From an uncultured Lachnospiraceae bacterium (lineage in GTDB: Bacteria > Bacillota > Clostridia > Lachnospirales > Lachnospiraceae), in contig OMZG01000011.1 of the NCBI GenBank assembly GCA_900315505.1, forward strand, positions 1 through 64,000: a stretch of 64,000 nucleotides of DNA. The letters run 5' to 3'. Of the stretch, positions 35,592-45,036 are shown in pieces. Made by a program: the position numbers and the translations under genes. Every line of letters starts with the position of its first letter. The stretch's first letter is position 1. Under the pieces are notes generated by a model. The model saw nothing but the letters and a program-made list of their open reading frames with translations. It searched no databases and was not told the origin of the DNA.

Positions 35592-37670
35592 TTACTTTAC
35601 CTTGTCCACGATAATATTCAGATTACCGTTTACCCTGTCTCCATTGATGGTGGTGCGTCCTCTGTACAGACGGAACGATCTCGTATATGATGTCATCCAC
35701 ACACCCGAAGTATCTCCATCCTCATTCGTCACCTCAATCGTGAATTTCTGTCCCTTCTCAGGCACGATCTCATCGAAGTGCAGTCCCAGACTATGATCAT
35801 TTACCGAGAAATCAGGATTTTCTACGACCACCTGATCTCCACTCAGTATCCTGAACTGATACGCCCCTGCTGATTTCCTGTCAAGTCCGAATACTCTTAA
35901 GGAAATATGATTGAATCCGTACCTCGGTGAGAATTCCTGTGTCAGAGTGCTTCCGGTATCTATAGTGTGACGTTCCTTATTACCGGTATATGCGTTGATC
36001 GACTGCTGATAAATGACACCGGATCTGTTCACCTTGTAATTCACTAAACCTGCAGCCACAATGATGCACAAGAGACAGACAGGTACAGCGCACCTCAGAT
36101 CGAATGCTTTTTTCTCACTGCTCCTCTCCCCAAGTGCAAGAACTGCCGGCAGGGCCATCATCTCAATAAGGATCAGGAACGGGAATGAGTAGCATGGCTT
36201 TCCTTCCCAGAATGTATAGAACAGATATCCGCCAAAGATGGAATACACTATCGTCTGAGCTGTCCCATCGGCTTTCTTAATGAAAAAAACGACTCCTCCT
36301 GCAAGTGCCATGATAAAAAGCAGCAGCCTGTAGGCATACAGGTAGGTGGTGACAAGATAATCCTTGTCTCCCAGCAGGAAAGCTCCTACGATTCTTGTAT
36401 TGTTTTCAAAAGGCATCATTCTCTTCCTGTAGTCAGACTCAGCCTTCGACCAGGTGACTCCGGTCTTCTTCAGAAGGAACTTCACATTGCCGGCAGTACC
36501 ACGTTTCGCAAACTCCTTTTTCATAAGGTTCTTCTCGTAAGCAGCCTTTGCATCCTTCCCTTTGACTTTGTCAAGGACATCCAGGTCATGGCCGTTTATC
36601 TGACCGTCACCGGTAGTACCCACCTTCACCCAGTGTATCACCGGAAAGTTCCCTGACTTGTCTGGATTGTACTGTGCCGACACATTCGAAAATACTGTGA
36701 TAAAAACAGCTGATGAAAGCACGAGAAGCACTGTAGCAAGTAGGTGTTTTACATCTGAATTACTCCTTATAAGAAGGATACATCTCCATATCACATATGC
36801 TATTATAGGAAAAAATGCCGTAGCCCTGATGCTGTATGAAAATGCTGCGACAAAGCCGGTGACCACTACGAAGACAAGCTGTTTCCAGACTGGCCAGGCA
36901 TCTCTTTTTTTCTCAAAAAGAGCAAGCAGATATATTGTAAGCATCATCGGGAAGAGACTTACAGTATTCGTATAAACCCAGAATACCATCAGATAATAGA
37001 GCGGATTCAGGGCAGCGAACGAAGTAAGCGATACTGCTGCCTTTCTGTCAATGACAAGTCCCACTGTGAGTCCTGCAAACAGAATTCCAAGATCCATAAG
37101 AACTGTATTCAGGATGATTAGCAGCTTGTACAGAGCAAAGCTACCGATACCGGAAGGAATGACCATCCGGAAGAAACCGACCATCAGCATCAGCGAGAAG
37201 TCATTATTCGAGAATCTTTTAAACGATGGCAGATCGTACTGACCCTTAGTGATCTCACCGGATGCTATCGCGTATGAACGGTTCAGAAGTCTGAATGAAT
37301 CAATAGATGGCGCCGGATTCATGGAAAAAATGATGCACAGCTGCAGTATGATCATGACCGCCCATATCACTATCGCGGTAATCGTTACTGCACGCTCAGA
37401 TGCAGAACTCAGGAATCTGTTCATCGATATGACAAAGAACAGCATGACCGCCATCTCCACCACTACGATCAGTAGTGAAAGCATTCCTACGTTCACATTC
37501 GGAAAAGTCTTTGCGAAATTCTCGCTGATGCTGTGCAGGCCATTGAACCCGCTGCCAGCGATAAACTTCACTGTAAACGCTGCTGACAGCAGAAGAAACA
37601 GCATCGTAAGTACCAGTATTATACGAAAAAAGATACCACCCTTATATCTCTCAATTGTTTTATTTTTCAT
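35592..37670 (-). CDS. Polytopic membrane glycosyltransferase, GT-C fold
   Basis: 692 residues with about 11-12 transmembrane helices to residue 530, then a soluble extracellular beta-rich domain ('GVIYQQSINAYTGN', 'TFTIEVTNEDGD' style). No exact family is recognised by eye, but layout and neighbours match GT-C enzymes that transfer sugars from undecaprenyl phosphate to wall polymers. A first-loop acidic residue is expected, but I did not identify the catalytic Asp. It overlaps gtrA by 11 bases and precedes the GtrB-type gene by 12. Confidence 0.7.
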   Translation of the reverse strand: MKNKTIERYKGGIFFRIILVLTMLFLLLSAAFTVKFIAGSGFNGLHSISENFAKTFPNVNVGMLSLLIVVVEMAVMLFFVISMNRFLSSASERAVTITAIVIWAVMIILQLCIIFSMNPAPSIDSFRLLNRSYAIASGEITKGQYDLPSFKRFSNNDFSLMLMVGFFRMVIPSGIGSFALYKLLIILNTVLMDLGILFAGLTVGLVIDRKAAVSLTSFAALNPLYYLMVFWVYTNTVSLFPMMLTIYLLALFEKKRDAWPVWKQLVFVVVTGFVAAFSYSIRATAFFPIIAYVIWRCILLIRSNSDVKHLLATVLLVLSSAVFITVFSNVSAQYNPDKSGNFPVIHWVKVGTTGDGQINGHDLDVLDKVKGKDAKAAYEKNLMKKEFAKRGTAGNVKFLLKKTGVTWSKAESDYRKRMMPFENNTRIVGAFLLGDKDYLVTTYLYAYRLLLFIMALAGGVVFFIKKADGTAQTIVYSIFGGYLFYTFWEGKPCYSFPFLILIEMMALPAVLALGERSSEKKAFDLRCAVPVCLLCIIVAAGLVNYKVNRSGVIYQQSINAYTGNKERHTIDTGSTLTQEFSPRYGFNHISLRVFGLDRKSAGAYQFRILSGDQVVVENPDFSVNDHSLGLHFDEIVPEKGQKFTIEVTNEDGDTSGVWMTSYTRSFRLYRGRTTINGDRVNGNLNIIVDKVK

Positions 37671-38088
37671 CGGAAATGTCTCCCTTGTGCCTGAATATCA
37701 GAAATTTGCTGAATATATAGTTCAGTATTACAACAACCACATTCGAGCATATCTTGATCACTGTGTCATTGAGTCCGAGTCTCTCTGCAAAGATATACAT
37801 GAACAGCATATCGAGAAGACCGGTTGCAAGCCTGGCTCCGAAGAAAGAGATGATCTCTCTTAGTATCTCTCCTGCTCCGCCTGCCTCACTGTGAAATACC
37901 CACTTACGGTTTGTCACATACGCAAAGAGCACCGACAGTACCCAGGCGATAACAGTCGAGACCATTATACCCAGGTGCAGCGGATGCGCACATACCCAGT
38001 ACGCAACTATATTTACGATTGTCGTAAGGACACCAAATACCAGATACGGAATGACGTCCCTGTACTTATCCATGAGTCTTCTGATCAT
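37660..38088 (-). CDS. GtrA-family membrane protein (putative lipid-sugar flippase)
   Basis: 142 residues with four transmembrane helices and the GtrA pattern 'YLVFGVLTTIVNIVAYW', 'AWVLSVLFAYVTNRKWVF' and 'IICSNVVVVILNYIFSKFLI' (in parts). GtrA proteins are thought to move undecaprenyl-phosphate sugars across the membrane. It is the first gene of the gtrA / GT-C / gtrB trio. AAGGATCT precedes the ATG. Confidence 0.9.
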   Translation of the reverse strand: MIRRLMDKYRDVIPYLVFGVLTTIVNIVAYWVCAHPLHLGIMVSTVIAWVLSVLFAYVTNRKWVFHSEAGGAGEILREIISFFGARLATGLLDMLFMYIFAERLGLNDTVIKICSNVVVVILNYIFSKFLIFRHKGDISDEK

Positions 38089-38118
38089 TCTTCAGATCCT
38101 TAACAATACTTATATAAG

Positions 38119-41100
38119 TTATCCGACCATAAGTGATACAGCCTCCGACTCACCTGCGGTATTCTTCAGATATACCTTCAGATGGGTGCCCTTCTTTCTG
38201 AGGCTTTCCGGGATTGTAAGCTTATAGATAAATCCTTCCTCATTAGAAGCACAAGCATTTGCATTTACTTTTGTCTTTCCACTCTTAAGCACTGCTGTGC
38301 AGTCCCTGTTTCCGACTACTCTTATCTTCTTTGTCGATGCAGTGATCTTCTCAGTCGTGACTGTCGGCTTGTCAGGAAGCGCTTCCTCTACCTTTGTCTG
38401 CTCAATGTCATTAAGTGAACCGTCACTGTTCCTTACTACAAGAGTCACTGTATCATTGTATGAAAGAGGTTCCTCCAGCTTATAGCTGAATGCTCCACTG
38501 GCATCGAGAGTCAGCCTGTCCTTCTTACCATTTACGATAATACGTGCATCCGTCGTGGCATTACCGTCATAGACAGATCCTGTGATCACCTTGTCCTCAT
38601 CACTTATTGCTGAGAATTCCGCGCCACCGGAATATTTCTCCAGAAGCGATGAAGCCTTCTTCATTGTGGCGCTCTTAGAGAGGCTCGTCCGGGTCACTCC
38701 GTCACGGACGTCTGAAGCACTTACAGTCACCTTCGTGCCTGCTGCCGCGCCGTCTGTCTCCACGGCAAAATGTCCGTCAGCACCGGCGGTCCCGGTATAT
38801 GTCTTTCCATCTCCTGTTGTCACATTGATCGTATATTCCTGTGATGTAGGTGAAGGAATGCTGCCGCTTACCACGGCATCTTCTGCAACTACAGTATCAA
38901 TCTTCGGCTGGTTCGGAGCCGCCTCTACTACTGTCTTCTGTGTCAGTGTCGAAAGTCTCCCAATCCAGTCAACTCCATATATCTTGTACGTCTGACCGCT
39001 CATAGGCACAGGGATATTCATTGTAAATGAATCACCCTTCCTCGTGAACTTCACGTTCTTTGCATTAGTGGTCTTATACAGTGAGCTTGCCTTGTACTTT
39101 GCATCAGCTCCCTTTGGCACATATACTGTATTGTTGTATTCAACGAGGATCGTACAGAGAGGGTCATCCTCATAGGTTCCACTGATAGTCGTATCAGTAT
39201 TTTTTATCTCATTAACTACACCTGGCGTATTAGCGCCTGTACGGGTAACCTTTATATTTCTTACAGCGCTCTTTCTGTTCTGTATATCTACCTGATAGAG
39301 CTCAGCCGTATCATCAGCAAGTCCCGGTGTATGAAGGTTAAATATGAACCTGCCATCAGCATCAGCCTTCGTATTTACTTCCATTCCCGAAAGACTCAGA
39401 TATACTGTTGCAAATGGCGAACCGTGTCCGTTAAGGACCTTCTTCCTGTTTGTGAGCTCTTCATCCAGTGAAGGTGTCACCGATACTGTACTATCGATAT
39501 TATTTATAGTGACATAATTGACATTTGCGTTGCCGAGACTGTCTACGGCTCTCACAGTGTAGGTGCCGTTCTCTGTCGCTTGAAACTCGTTATCCTTTAC
39601 ATCCACTGCACTGTTCCAGATAGCATCGTCAGCCTTGTAAGTGCCTCCGATGTACTGAAGCTTTGCCACTCCTGAAATATCATTTGCCTCGACACGCACC
39701 TTTACAGGATCCCCTGTCACCTCTGTCTCCATAGGAGAGGCACAGATAAATGGGCCATAGGTATCTGCCTGCTGCACAGGCGTACCCAGAGCCGCCTTAT
39801 AATATGTATATCCGTTTGCGCCAGGAATCTCACCCTGATACCAGACCTTCGTCTTTGCTATATCAGAAGCCCTGGATGAAGATCTGATGATGTAATTGTC
39901 CTCCTGTGGAAAAACAACCTTCCAGTTGCCATCCATCGACATCTGAAGAGTTCCATTGATAGTCTGGGTCTTCATGTAAGTTTCCAGCATCGAGCTGATA
40001 TGGGCAGTCTTCTTTACCAGAAGCTGTTTATTTGCAACCTTTGCAAATACGGGGTCGTTTGCTGAATCCACATTGCTTGATACAATGATAAACACATCAG
40101 AATCATTTACAGGGACACCGTTTCTCGTGAGGCTTACAATCCTGTGCGTATCAGAAATAAGTGTTCCGTTCTCATCATATCTGGGGGCGACTGTCGGGTC
40201 CACGACATACTCAATACCGTCATATACCCTGAAGCCCTCCCAGTCCTTCTGGTACTTCGTGCTTAGAACCGGCTTCATTCCCTGATCTACGAGTGCCTGT
40301 GTCTCCTTGTCCCACTTGGATGAGGTCTCCTGGCCTAATGTCTGATAGAATCTCGCCACCTCACACTCGAGTGATTCACGAAGCTGGGCACCGGTGATAT
40401 AATACACCTTAGCCCTCTGCTGGTTGAAGGCCTCGAGATTCAGCAGATCCTTGACTTGAACCCTACCATCAATATCAATATAATCATCTGATCCGCTCTT
40501 CCCCGCCAGCTGATATCTCGTAGAAGCTATTACAGGAGCGCTTCTGTACGGCTCGTCGAGATTCTTTACCGCGCGCATTCCGTATTCTATCTTTGCATCA
40601 TTACACAGATGAACCAGAGGATTATCCTCTATCATACCGAAATAGTTATTCGTCTCTCTGTCTGTGGTTGTAACTTCCTGCTCATAGAGCTTATTATAAA
40701 TAGCATCATATTTCTCATTGATGGCAACGATCTTCGGATCCTCAGGATCAGTATCCTTAATCTTTCTGATCGTGCTCTTCTGGCTCTTGATATACGGTGT
40801 GCCATACTCTGTGAAAGCAATCTTTACATCAGCAATACCAAGGGATACTGCATGATCCTTTTCCTCTATCAGGGCCTTGCCATGCATGAGTCCGTTGGAA
40901 TCCGTGTGCTCATAATCATAGTATGGGACTGCCTGTGCAGAATCAGATGGGAAATCCATGTGCGTGTGTCCTGCACATACCACATCTACATCCTTAAGCG
41001 CTGTCAATGCGTAGCCTACGCTATTATCCAGCTTCTTTACCTTTTCATTTCCGATACCACTATGAACTATGGCAACTACTATATCTGCGCCTTTTTTCTT

Positions 41101-41844
41101 CAGTTCCGCTGCCTGTGTCTTCACGCTTGATACGATATCCTTTGTCTCGATGACACCCTTCCATGAAACGGCAGTCACAAGTGAAGGGACCTCTGTAGCA
41201 TCAGAGTCGAGATCCTGTCCCATACCATCAGTCTTCTTCGTAAGAGATGGTACACACGCACCGACAAATCCGATCCTGATCGTCTTCTTCTTGCCCGTCG
41301 TGGTCTTCACGGTCTTCTTCACGATCATGCTGCTCTTGTAGAGATTCTTCTTTGTCTTTGCATCTGCTACATTTGAAAGCACGACCTTACTCTTAAGGCC
41401 GGAATCCGAGATACATTTCTGGATGTAATCTACCCCGTAATCGAAATCATGATTACCAAGAGTGATAGCATCATAGCCTACGGCCTTCATAGCCTCATAC
41501 ATATACTGGGCGCCGCTCTCAGAGCCCTTCATCACGCTCTCAGCCCCTATGCCATATACATTGTCACCGCAGTCTACGGTGACTGAGGTTCCGTACCTTA
41601 TCTTCCTCTTCTCATTTATCACGCTTGAAATCTGAGCCAGACTTCCGTCACCATCTGCTGCGGAGTCATAGTTTAATTTTTCACTCTGACCATGCATATC
41701 CGTGGTTGCAAGAATCCTGACCGTTGCGGTACCATACCCCTTTTTTGATGCTGCCTGTGCATCTGATATGGAAAAATCTCCGGCAATACCTGTCACAAGT
41801 AAAGCGGCTGCCAGTAAAAATGTTTTCGCCCGCCTGAATTTCAA
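38119..41844 (-). CDS. Large secreted 5'-nucleotidase / cyclic phosphodiesterase with Ig-like repeats
   Basis: 1241 residues. A signal peptide (about 1-32, 'LLAAALLVTGIAG') is followed by a metallophosphoesterase domain with 'ILATTDMHG', 'VDCGDN', 'LGNHDFDYG' and 'VCAGHTHMD', all metal ligands present. A 5'-nucleotidase C-terminal domain spans about 380-600. After it come several bacterial Ig-like domains to the end, with no LPxTG sorting motif or membrane anchor seen. It probably scavenges extracellular nucleotides. Translation starts at TTG with AGGAGTG upstream. Its position between wall-polymer genes may be incidental or give phosphate recycling. Confidence 0.9.
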   Translation of the reverse strand: MKFRRAKTFLLAAALLVTGIAGDFSISDAQAASKKGYGTATVRILATTDMHGQSEKLNYDSAADGDGSLAQISSVINEKRKIRYGTSVTVDCGDNVYGIGAESVMKGSESGAQYMYEAMKAVGYDAITLGNHDFDYGVDYIQKCISDSGLKSKVVLSNVADAKTKKNLYKSSMIVKKTVKTTTGKKKTIRIGFVGACVPSLTKKTDGMGQDLDSDATEVPSLVTAVSWKGVIETKDIVSSVKTQAAELKKKGADIVVAIVHSGIGNEKVKKLDNSVGYALTALKDVDVVCAGHTHMDFPSDSAQAVPYYDYEHTDSNGLMHGKALIEEKDHAVSLGIADVKIAFTEYGTPYIKSQKSTIRKIKDTDPEDPKIVAINEKYDAIYNKLYEQEVTTTDRETNNYFGMIEDNPLVHLCNDAKIEYGMRAVKNLDEPYRSAPVIASTRYQLAGKSGSDDYIDIDGRVQVKDLLNLEAFNQQRAKVYYITGAQLRESLECEVARFYQTLGQETSSKWDKETQALVDQGMKPVLSTKYQKDWEGFRVYDGIEYVVDPTVAPRYDENGTLISDTHRIVSLTRNGVPVNDSDVFIIVSSNVDSANDPVFAKVANKQLLVKKTAHISSMLETYMKTQTINGTLQMSMDGNWKVVFPQEDNYIIRSSSRASDIAKTKVWYQGEIPGANGYTYYKAALGTPVQQADTYGPFICASPMETEVTGDPVKVRVEANDISGVAKLQYIGGTYKADDAIWNSAVDVKDNEFQATENGTYTVRAVDSLGNANVNYVTINNIDSTVSVTPSLDEELTNRKKVLNGHGSPFATVYLSLSGMEVNTKADADGRFIFNLHTPGLADDTAELYQVDIQNRKSAVRNIKVTRTGANTPGVVNEIKNTDTTISGTYEDDPLCTILVEYNNTVYVPKGADAKYKASSLYKTTNAKNVKFTRKGDSFTMNIPVPMSGQTYKIYGVDWIGRLSTLTQKTVVEAAPNQPKIDTVVAEDAVVSGSIPSPTSQEYTINVTTGDGKTYTGTAGADGHFAVETDGAAAGTKVTVSASDVRDGVTRTSLSKSATMKKASSLLEKYSGGAEFSAISDEDKVITGSVYDGNATTDARIIVNGKKDRLTLDASGAFSYKLEEPLSYNDTVTLVVRNSDGSLNDIEQTKVEEALPDKPTVTTEKITASTKKIRVVGNRDCTAVLKSGKTKVNANACASNEEGFIYKLTIPESLRKKGTHLKVYLKNTAGESEAVSLMVG

Positions 41845-41861
41845 AATATCACTCCTTTAAA

Positions 41862-43589
41862 TTATTTAAGTATTATCTCATCTATAAATCTGTCTGTGGA
41901 CTTACCGTCCGTGTATTTGAAGTTCTTCCTCACAAATCTGTCGAGTGCATCATAGTCGTAATTGTCCGTGTCCTCAAGCGCATGAAGAAGCGCCGGGAAG
42001 GTCTTGACGATGACTGACGGTGAAGGAACTGTCTCCTCATAAGGCTCATAGAAATCACGGCTGTTCTCGTACATTCTCTGATCGAATGCGTAGAAATACA
42101 TCGGTCTTCTGAGAAGTGAGAACTCATACATTACAGAAGAATAATCCGTGATCATCACATCAGAAATAAACAGAATATCATTTACCTCTCTGTACTCTGA
42201 CATATCAAGGATATAGTCCTTGTATTCCTCAGGAATCTTTATCGGCTTCTTGACGAATGGATGCATCTTCACGAGCAGGAGCTCATTTCTCTCCTTGAGA
42301 AAGGCGCCCCACTTCTTCCAGTCGACCCTCTCCATAGGGAAGCCTGCATCGACTGCATTATTTCCACGGAAGGTCGGCGCATACAGATATACCTTATTCC
42401 TCTGTCTGATGATCGGGTATTCCTGTTGCAGCCTTGCTACCATATCTTTCTTGTATTCTTCATCGAAAAATATATCGGTTCTTGGAATTCCGATAGGCAA
42501 AAATACCTTCTCAGGAAGTCCGAATGCCTCTGCATGATGCCTGCCCGAATGCTCGGAGCTCACCGGCATATGGGTGTAGCACTTGTGCACTCTCGTATTC
42601 GTCTTCGGCGCACCCGGCTTGCCCTCACGCTCGAAGCCGAGTGACTTGAACGCTCCGCAGGCATGCCATACCTGGACGAACTTCACATCCGACGGATAGT
42701 CAAACTTATACACGAATGGCAGGAAATCATCGATCAGAATGATATCACTCATTGCAAGTTGCTTCGTGAACCTGAACGCTCCATGTGCACCGTATCTCTC
42801 GTTGATATTGGATTTGAAATTGAACAGGATATTGTAATTGTCGAGAAGATTTCTCTCCTTCATCCTGTTGTATATGAACTCTTCGTTGCCGCTAAGAGTG
42901 GCACGTGAGCCTGATGCGAAAAGTATGGTAGGCTTTGCGCCTGCAGCCCTGCGCTTTTTTCTTTTCTCCTCAAGCTTATTGAACCGCTTTATAAGGATGC
43001 TCTCCTTGAACGGATTGAATGCCTTGCGGGTATTATCCTTCCACTCCCTGAAGCGCTGCTTCAGGTTGTAGATGATACCCATGTCCTCAAGCTGCGGCTG
43101 ATAGTTCACACGGAAATACAGGGTATCCTCATCGAGGTCCATCATCGAGTACATCTCGAAGACTTCCCTTCCGTGCTTTGCTGTATTCCTTGAAAAAGTA
43201 AACTGATACGGAGTCTTGTCCGTATCTCCCTTATCTATGTCCTCCTGTGTAGGGACATAGCGGAGTCTGCCATCCTTCTCACAGTGGCGGAGAGCCGGGG
43301 CCAGGTATGAATAATACTTCACTCCCTGGCTCTTAAGGCGCAGATAATAGTCACCCGACTCGATCGGGTAGCTGTCATTTGCCCCCAGAATATGATATAC
43401 GATATGAAATGTACGTTTCTTTCTGTCAAAATCGAGATGTGACGGCTTCAGCTTCCCATGATATGAATCACGAATGTAAATCGACGCCTTCGACAGATCT
43501 CCCACATCCTCTGTGATATGACCATATACATGTAGAAGCACTCTTGCGAAGTGCAGGTCATCAACTATGATTCCACTATGTTCTTCCAT
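41862..43589 (-). CDS. CDP-glycerol/ribitol polyol-phosphate transferase (TagF family)
   Basis: 575 residues. A unique N-terminal half is followed by the glycerophosphotransferase domain (about 205-575), with 'VQVWHACGAFKSLGF' (catalytic His), 'YLYAPTFRG', 'MHPF' and 'MITDYSSVMYEF'. Such peripheral membrane enzymes polymerise glycerol- or ribitol-phosphate from CDP-alditols. Its ATG overlaps the cytidylyltransferase stop (TGATG); a GTG one codon earlier is also possible. It is the acceptor end of the four-gene coupled pathway, so the donor is probably CDP-pentitol. Confidence 0.9.
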   Translation of the reverse strand: MEEHSGIIVDDLHFARVLLHVYGHITEDVGDLSKASIYIRDSYHGKLKPSHLDFDRKKRTFHIVYHILGANDSYPIESGDYYLRLKSQGVKYYSYLAPALRHCEKDGRLRYVPTQEDIDKGDTDKTPYQFTFSRNTAKHGREVFEMYSMMDLDEDTLYFRVNYQPQLEDMGIIYNLKQRFREWKDNTRKAFNPFKESILIKRFNKLEEKRKKRRAAGAKPTILFASGSRATLSGNEEFIYNRMKERNLLDNYNILFNFKSNINERYGAHGAFRFTKQLAMSDIILIDDFLPFVYKFDYPSDVKFVQVWHACGAFKSLGFEREGKPGAPKTNTRVHKCYTHMPVSSEHSGRHHAEAFGLPEKVFLPIGIPRTDIFFDEEYKKDMVARLQQEYPIIRQRNKVYLYAPTFRGNNAVDAGFPMERVDWKKWGAFLKERNELLLVKMHPFVKKPIKIPEEYKDYILDMSEYREVNDILFISDVMITDYSSVMYEFSLLRRPMYFYAFDQRMYENSRDFYEPYEETVPSPSVIVKTFPALLHALEDTDNYDYDALDRFVRKNFKYTDGKSTDRFIDEIILK

Positions 43590-44308
43590 CACTTATCTCT
43601 TTCCAGTCTTTCGCGCATTATTCCTTCGGCGATCATCAGGTCGCCATCGCTTGTCAGCTTGATATTTTCCACATCACCCGGAACCGTATGGATCTCTATG
43701 CCCTTGGTCAGGCAGATCTGTGCAGTACCGGTGATCGTCTTCTTCTCCTCCTCTGTCAGTGAATCGAGTGAATCCCGAAGCACCTGAAGCCTGAACGAAT
43801 CAGGTGCCTGTCCATGAAAAAGCTTGCTTCTCGCAGGCATTGAATCCACCTTCGTGCCTTCTTCGATCCAGAGCATAGTATCGGTGGCAGGGATTGCTGC
43901 AACTACTGCCGGATACTCGTCAAGAGCATCCATTGAATCCTTCATGATCTGGTCAGTCACAAATGGACGTACTGCATCATGAATCAGGATCTTATCATCC
44001 GCATTTATTCCATGTGCGTTCTCAATATAGTCGATCACGTTCTGGATGGAATCAAGTCTCTCCTTTCCTCCATCAATGACCTGTACATAATTCCTGTCCA
44101 GGTCACGGTCACGGATCATGGTCTTCAGATAGTCATTCCACTCAGGATGGATGGCTATGATCACCTCATCGAACAGAGCTGACTTCATGAGCCTCTCCAG
44201 CGTCCAGATAATGATAGGCTTCCCGGCGATCTCTAAGAACTGCTTCGGAATATGTGCCGACTTCATTCTGTTTCCGACACCGCCTGCAAGTATGGCTCCG
44301 TATCTCAT
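43589..44308 (-). CDS. IspD/TarI-family cytidylyltransferase, probably pentitol-phosphate specific
   Basis: 239 residues. 'ILAGGVGNRM', 'PKQFLEIAGKPII', 'IHDAVRPF' and 'AQAPDSFR'-type blocks define the IspD/TarI fold. IspD makes CDP-methylerythritol; TarI makes CDP-ribitol. Coupling by overlaps to an alditol-phosphate dehydrogenase, a pentulose-phosphate epimerase and a TagF-type transferase favours the TarI role. GAGGAGG precedes the ATG. It overlaps its neighbours by four bases and one base. Confidence 0.88.
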   Translation of the reverse strand: MRYGAILAGGVGNRMKSAHIPKQFLEIAGKPIIIWTLERLMKSALFDEVIIAIHPEWNDYLKTMIRDRDLDRNYVQVIDGGKERLDSIQNVIDYIENAHGINADDKILIHDAVRPFVTDQIMKDSMDALDEYPAVVAAIPATDTMLWIEEGTKVDSMPARSKLFHGQAPDSFRLQVLRDSLDSLTEEEKKTITGTAQICLTKGIEIHTVPGDVENIKLTSDGDLMIAEGIMRERLERDK

Positions 44309-45036
44309 GGCAGATCCTCCTCTTTCCAGCCAATGGCGAGTCTCTTCTTCTTGATGACATCTGTCACGGCCGTCTCTCCCTTATGGAAAAGTGATGACGA
44401 GCCTGCTACAAAGATATCAGCTCCACGCTCATATAGCTTCCGTGCATTCTCAATCGTGATATTTCCATCAACCTCGATCAGAAGGTCATCCTTGCCTATC
44501 GAATGGAAATACTCACGCATCTCCTTTACCTTATCCATAGTAGATGGAACAAGCTTCTTGCCGGCAAATCCCGGATGTACTGTCATCGCAAGTACACCAT
44601 CGAGATCATCGAGATAGGGGTCGAGAACCCTGTAATCGGTCTCCGGATTGATAGCAATGAGTGATGTAGCTGAAAGCCTCTTCAGATACTGGAGACACTC
44701 AGAAATATGGGTATTGTTCTCATAGTGGAAGGCCACCTGATCTCCCTCTCTGATATCGAACCAGCTCATCTTCTCGAGCGGGTCCATTGTCAGGAAATGG
44801 AAGTCAAACGGGATATCCGTGATCCTTCTGAGGCTCTTCGCATAATCAGTACCGAGTGCAAGGTTCGGAACGAACTGTCCGTCCATCACATCGATATGAA
44901 GGAATTCAAGCTTTGCCTCCTTGAACTCTGTCAGATAGTAGAAAATCTTGTCAAGTCCTGCGCACATCATGGATGCAGAAATCTTTCCCGGCTCACGTGC
45001 CGGAAGTACGGTTGCATCGCTAACTGTATCAGCCAT
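44305..45036 (-). CDS. Ribulose-phosphate 3-epimerase family protein in a pentitol operon
   Basis: 243 residues, a TIM barrel. The metal and catalytic residues of the family are kept: 'FLHIDVMDGQFVPN' (His, Asp), 'FDFHFLTMDP' (His) and 'LIEVDGNI' (Asp). 'MTVHPGFAGKK' is the phosphate loop. It interconverts D-ribulose-5-phosphate and D-xylulose-5-phosphate, or possibly an analogue. Its overlap with both the dehydrogenase (8 bases) and the cytidylyltransferase (4 bases) implies a dedicated role in making the alditol precursor, apart from the housekeeping pentose pathway. The N-terminus has an extra 15 residues. Confidence 0.88.
   Translation of the reverse strand: MADTVSDATVLPAREPGKISASMMCAGLDKIFYYLTEFKEAKLEFLHIDVMDGQFVPNLALGTDYAKSLRRITDIPFDFHFLTMDPLEKMSWFDIREGDQVAFHYENNTHISECLQYLKRLSATSLIAINPETDYRVLDPYLDDLDGVLAMTVHPGFAGKKLVPSTMDKVKEMREYFHSIGKDDLLIEVDGNITIENARKLYERGADIFVAGSSSLFHKGETAVTDVIKKKRLAIGWKEEDLP

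Noticed and set aside
43589-44308. Housekeeping IspD of isoprenoid synthesis
   Set aside because: Possible by sequence family, but overlaps with dehydrogenase, epimerase and TagF genes make the teichoic-acid role more likely.
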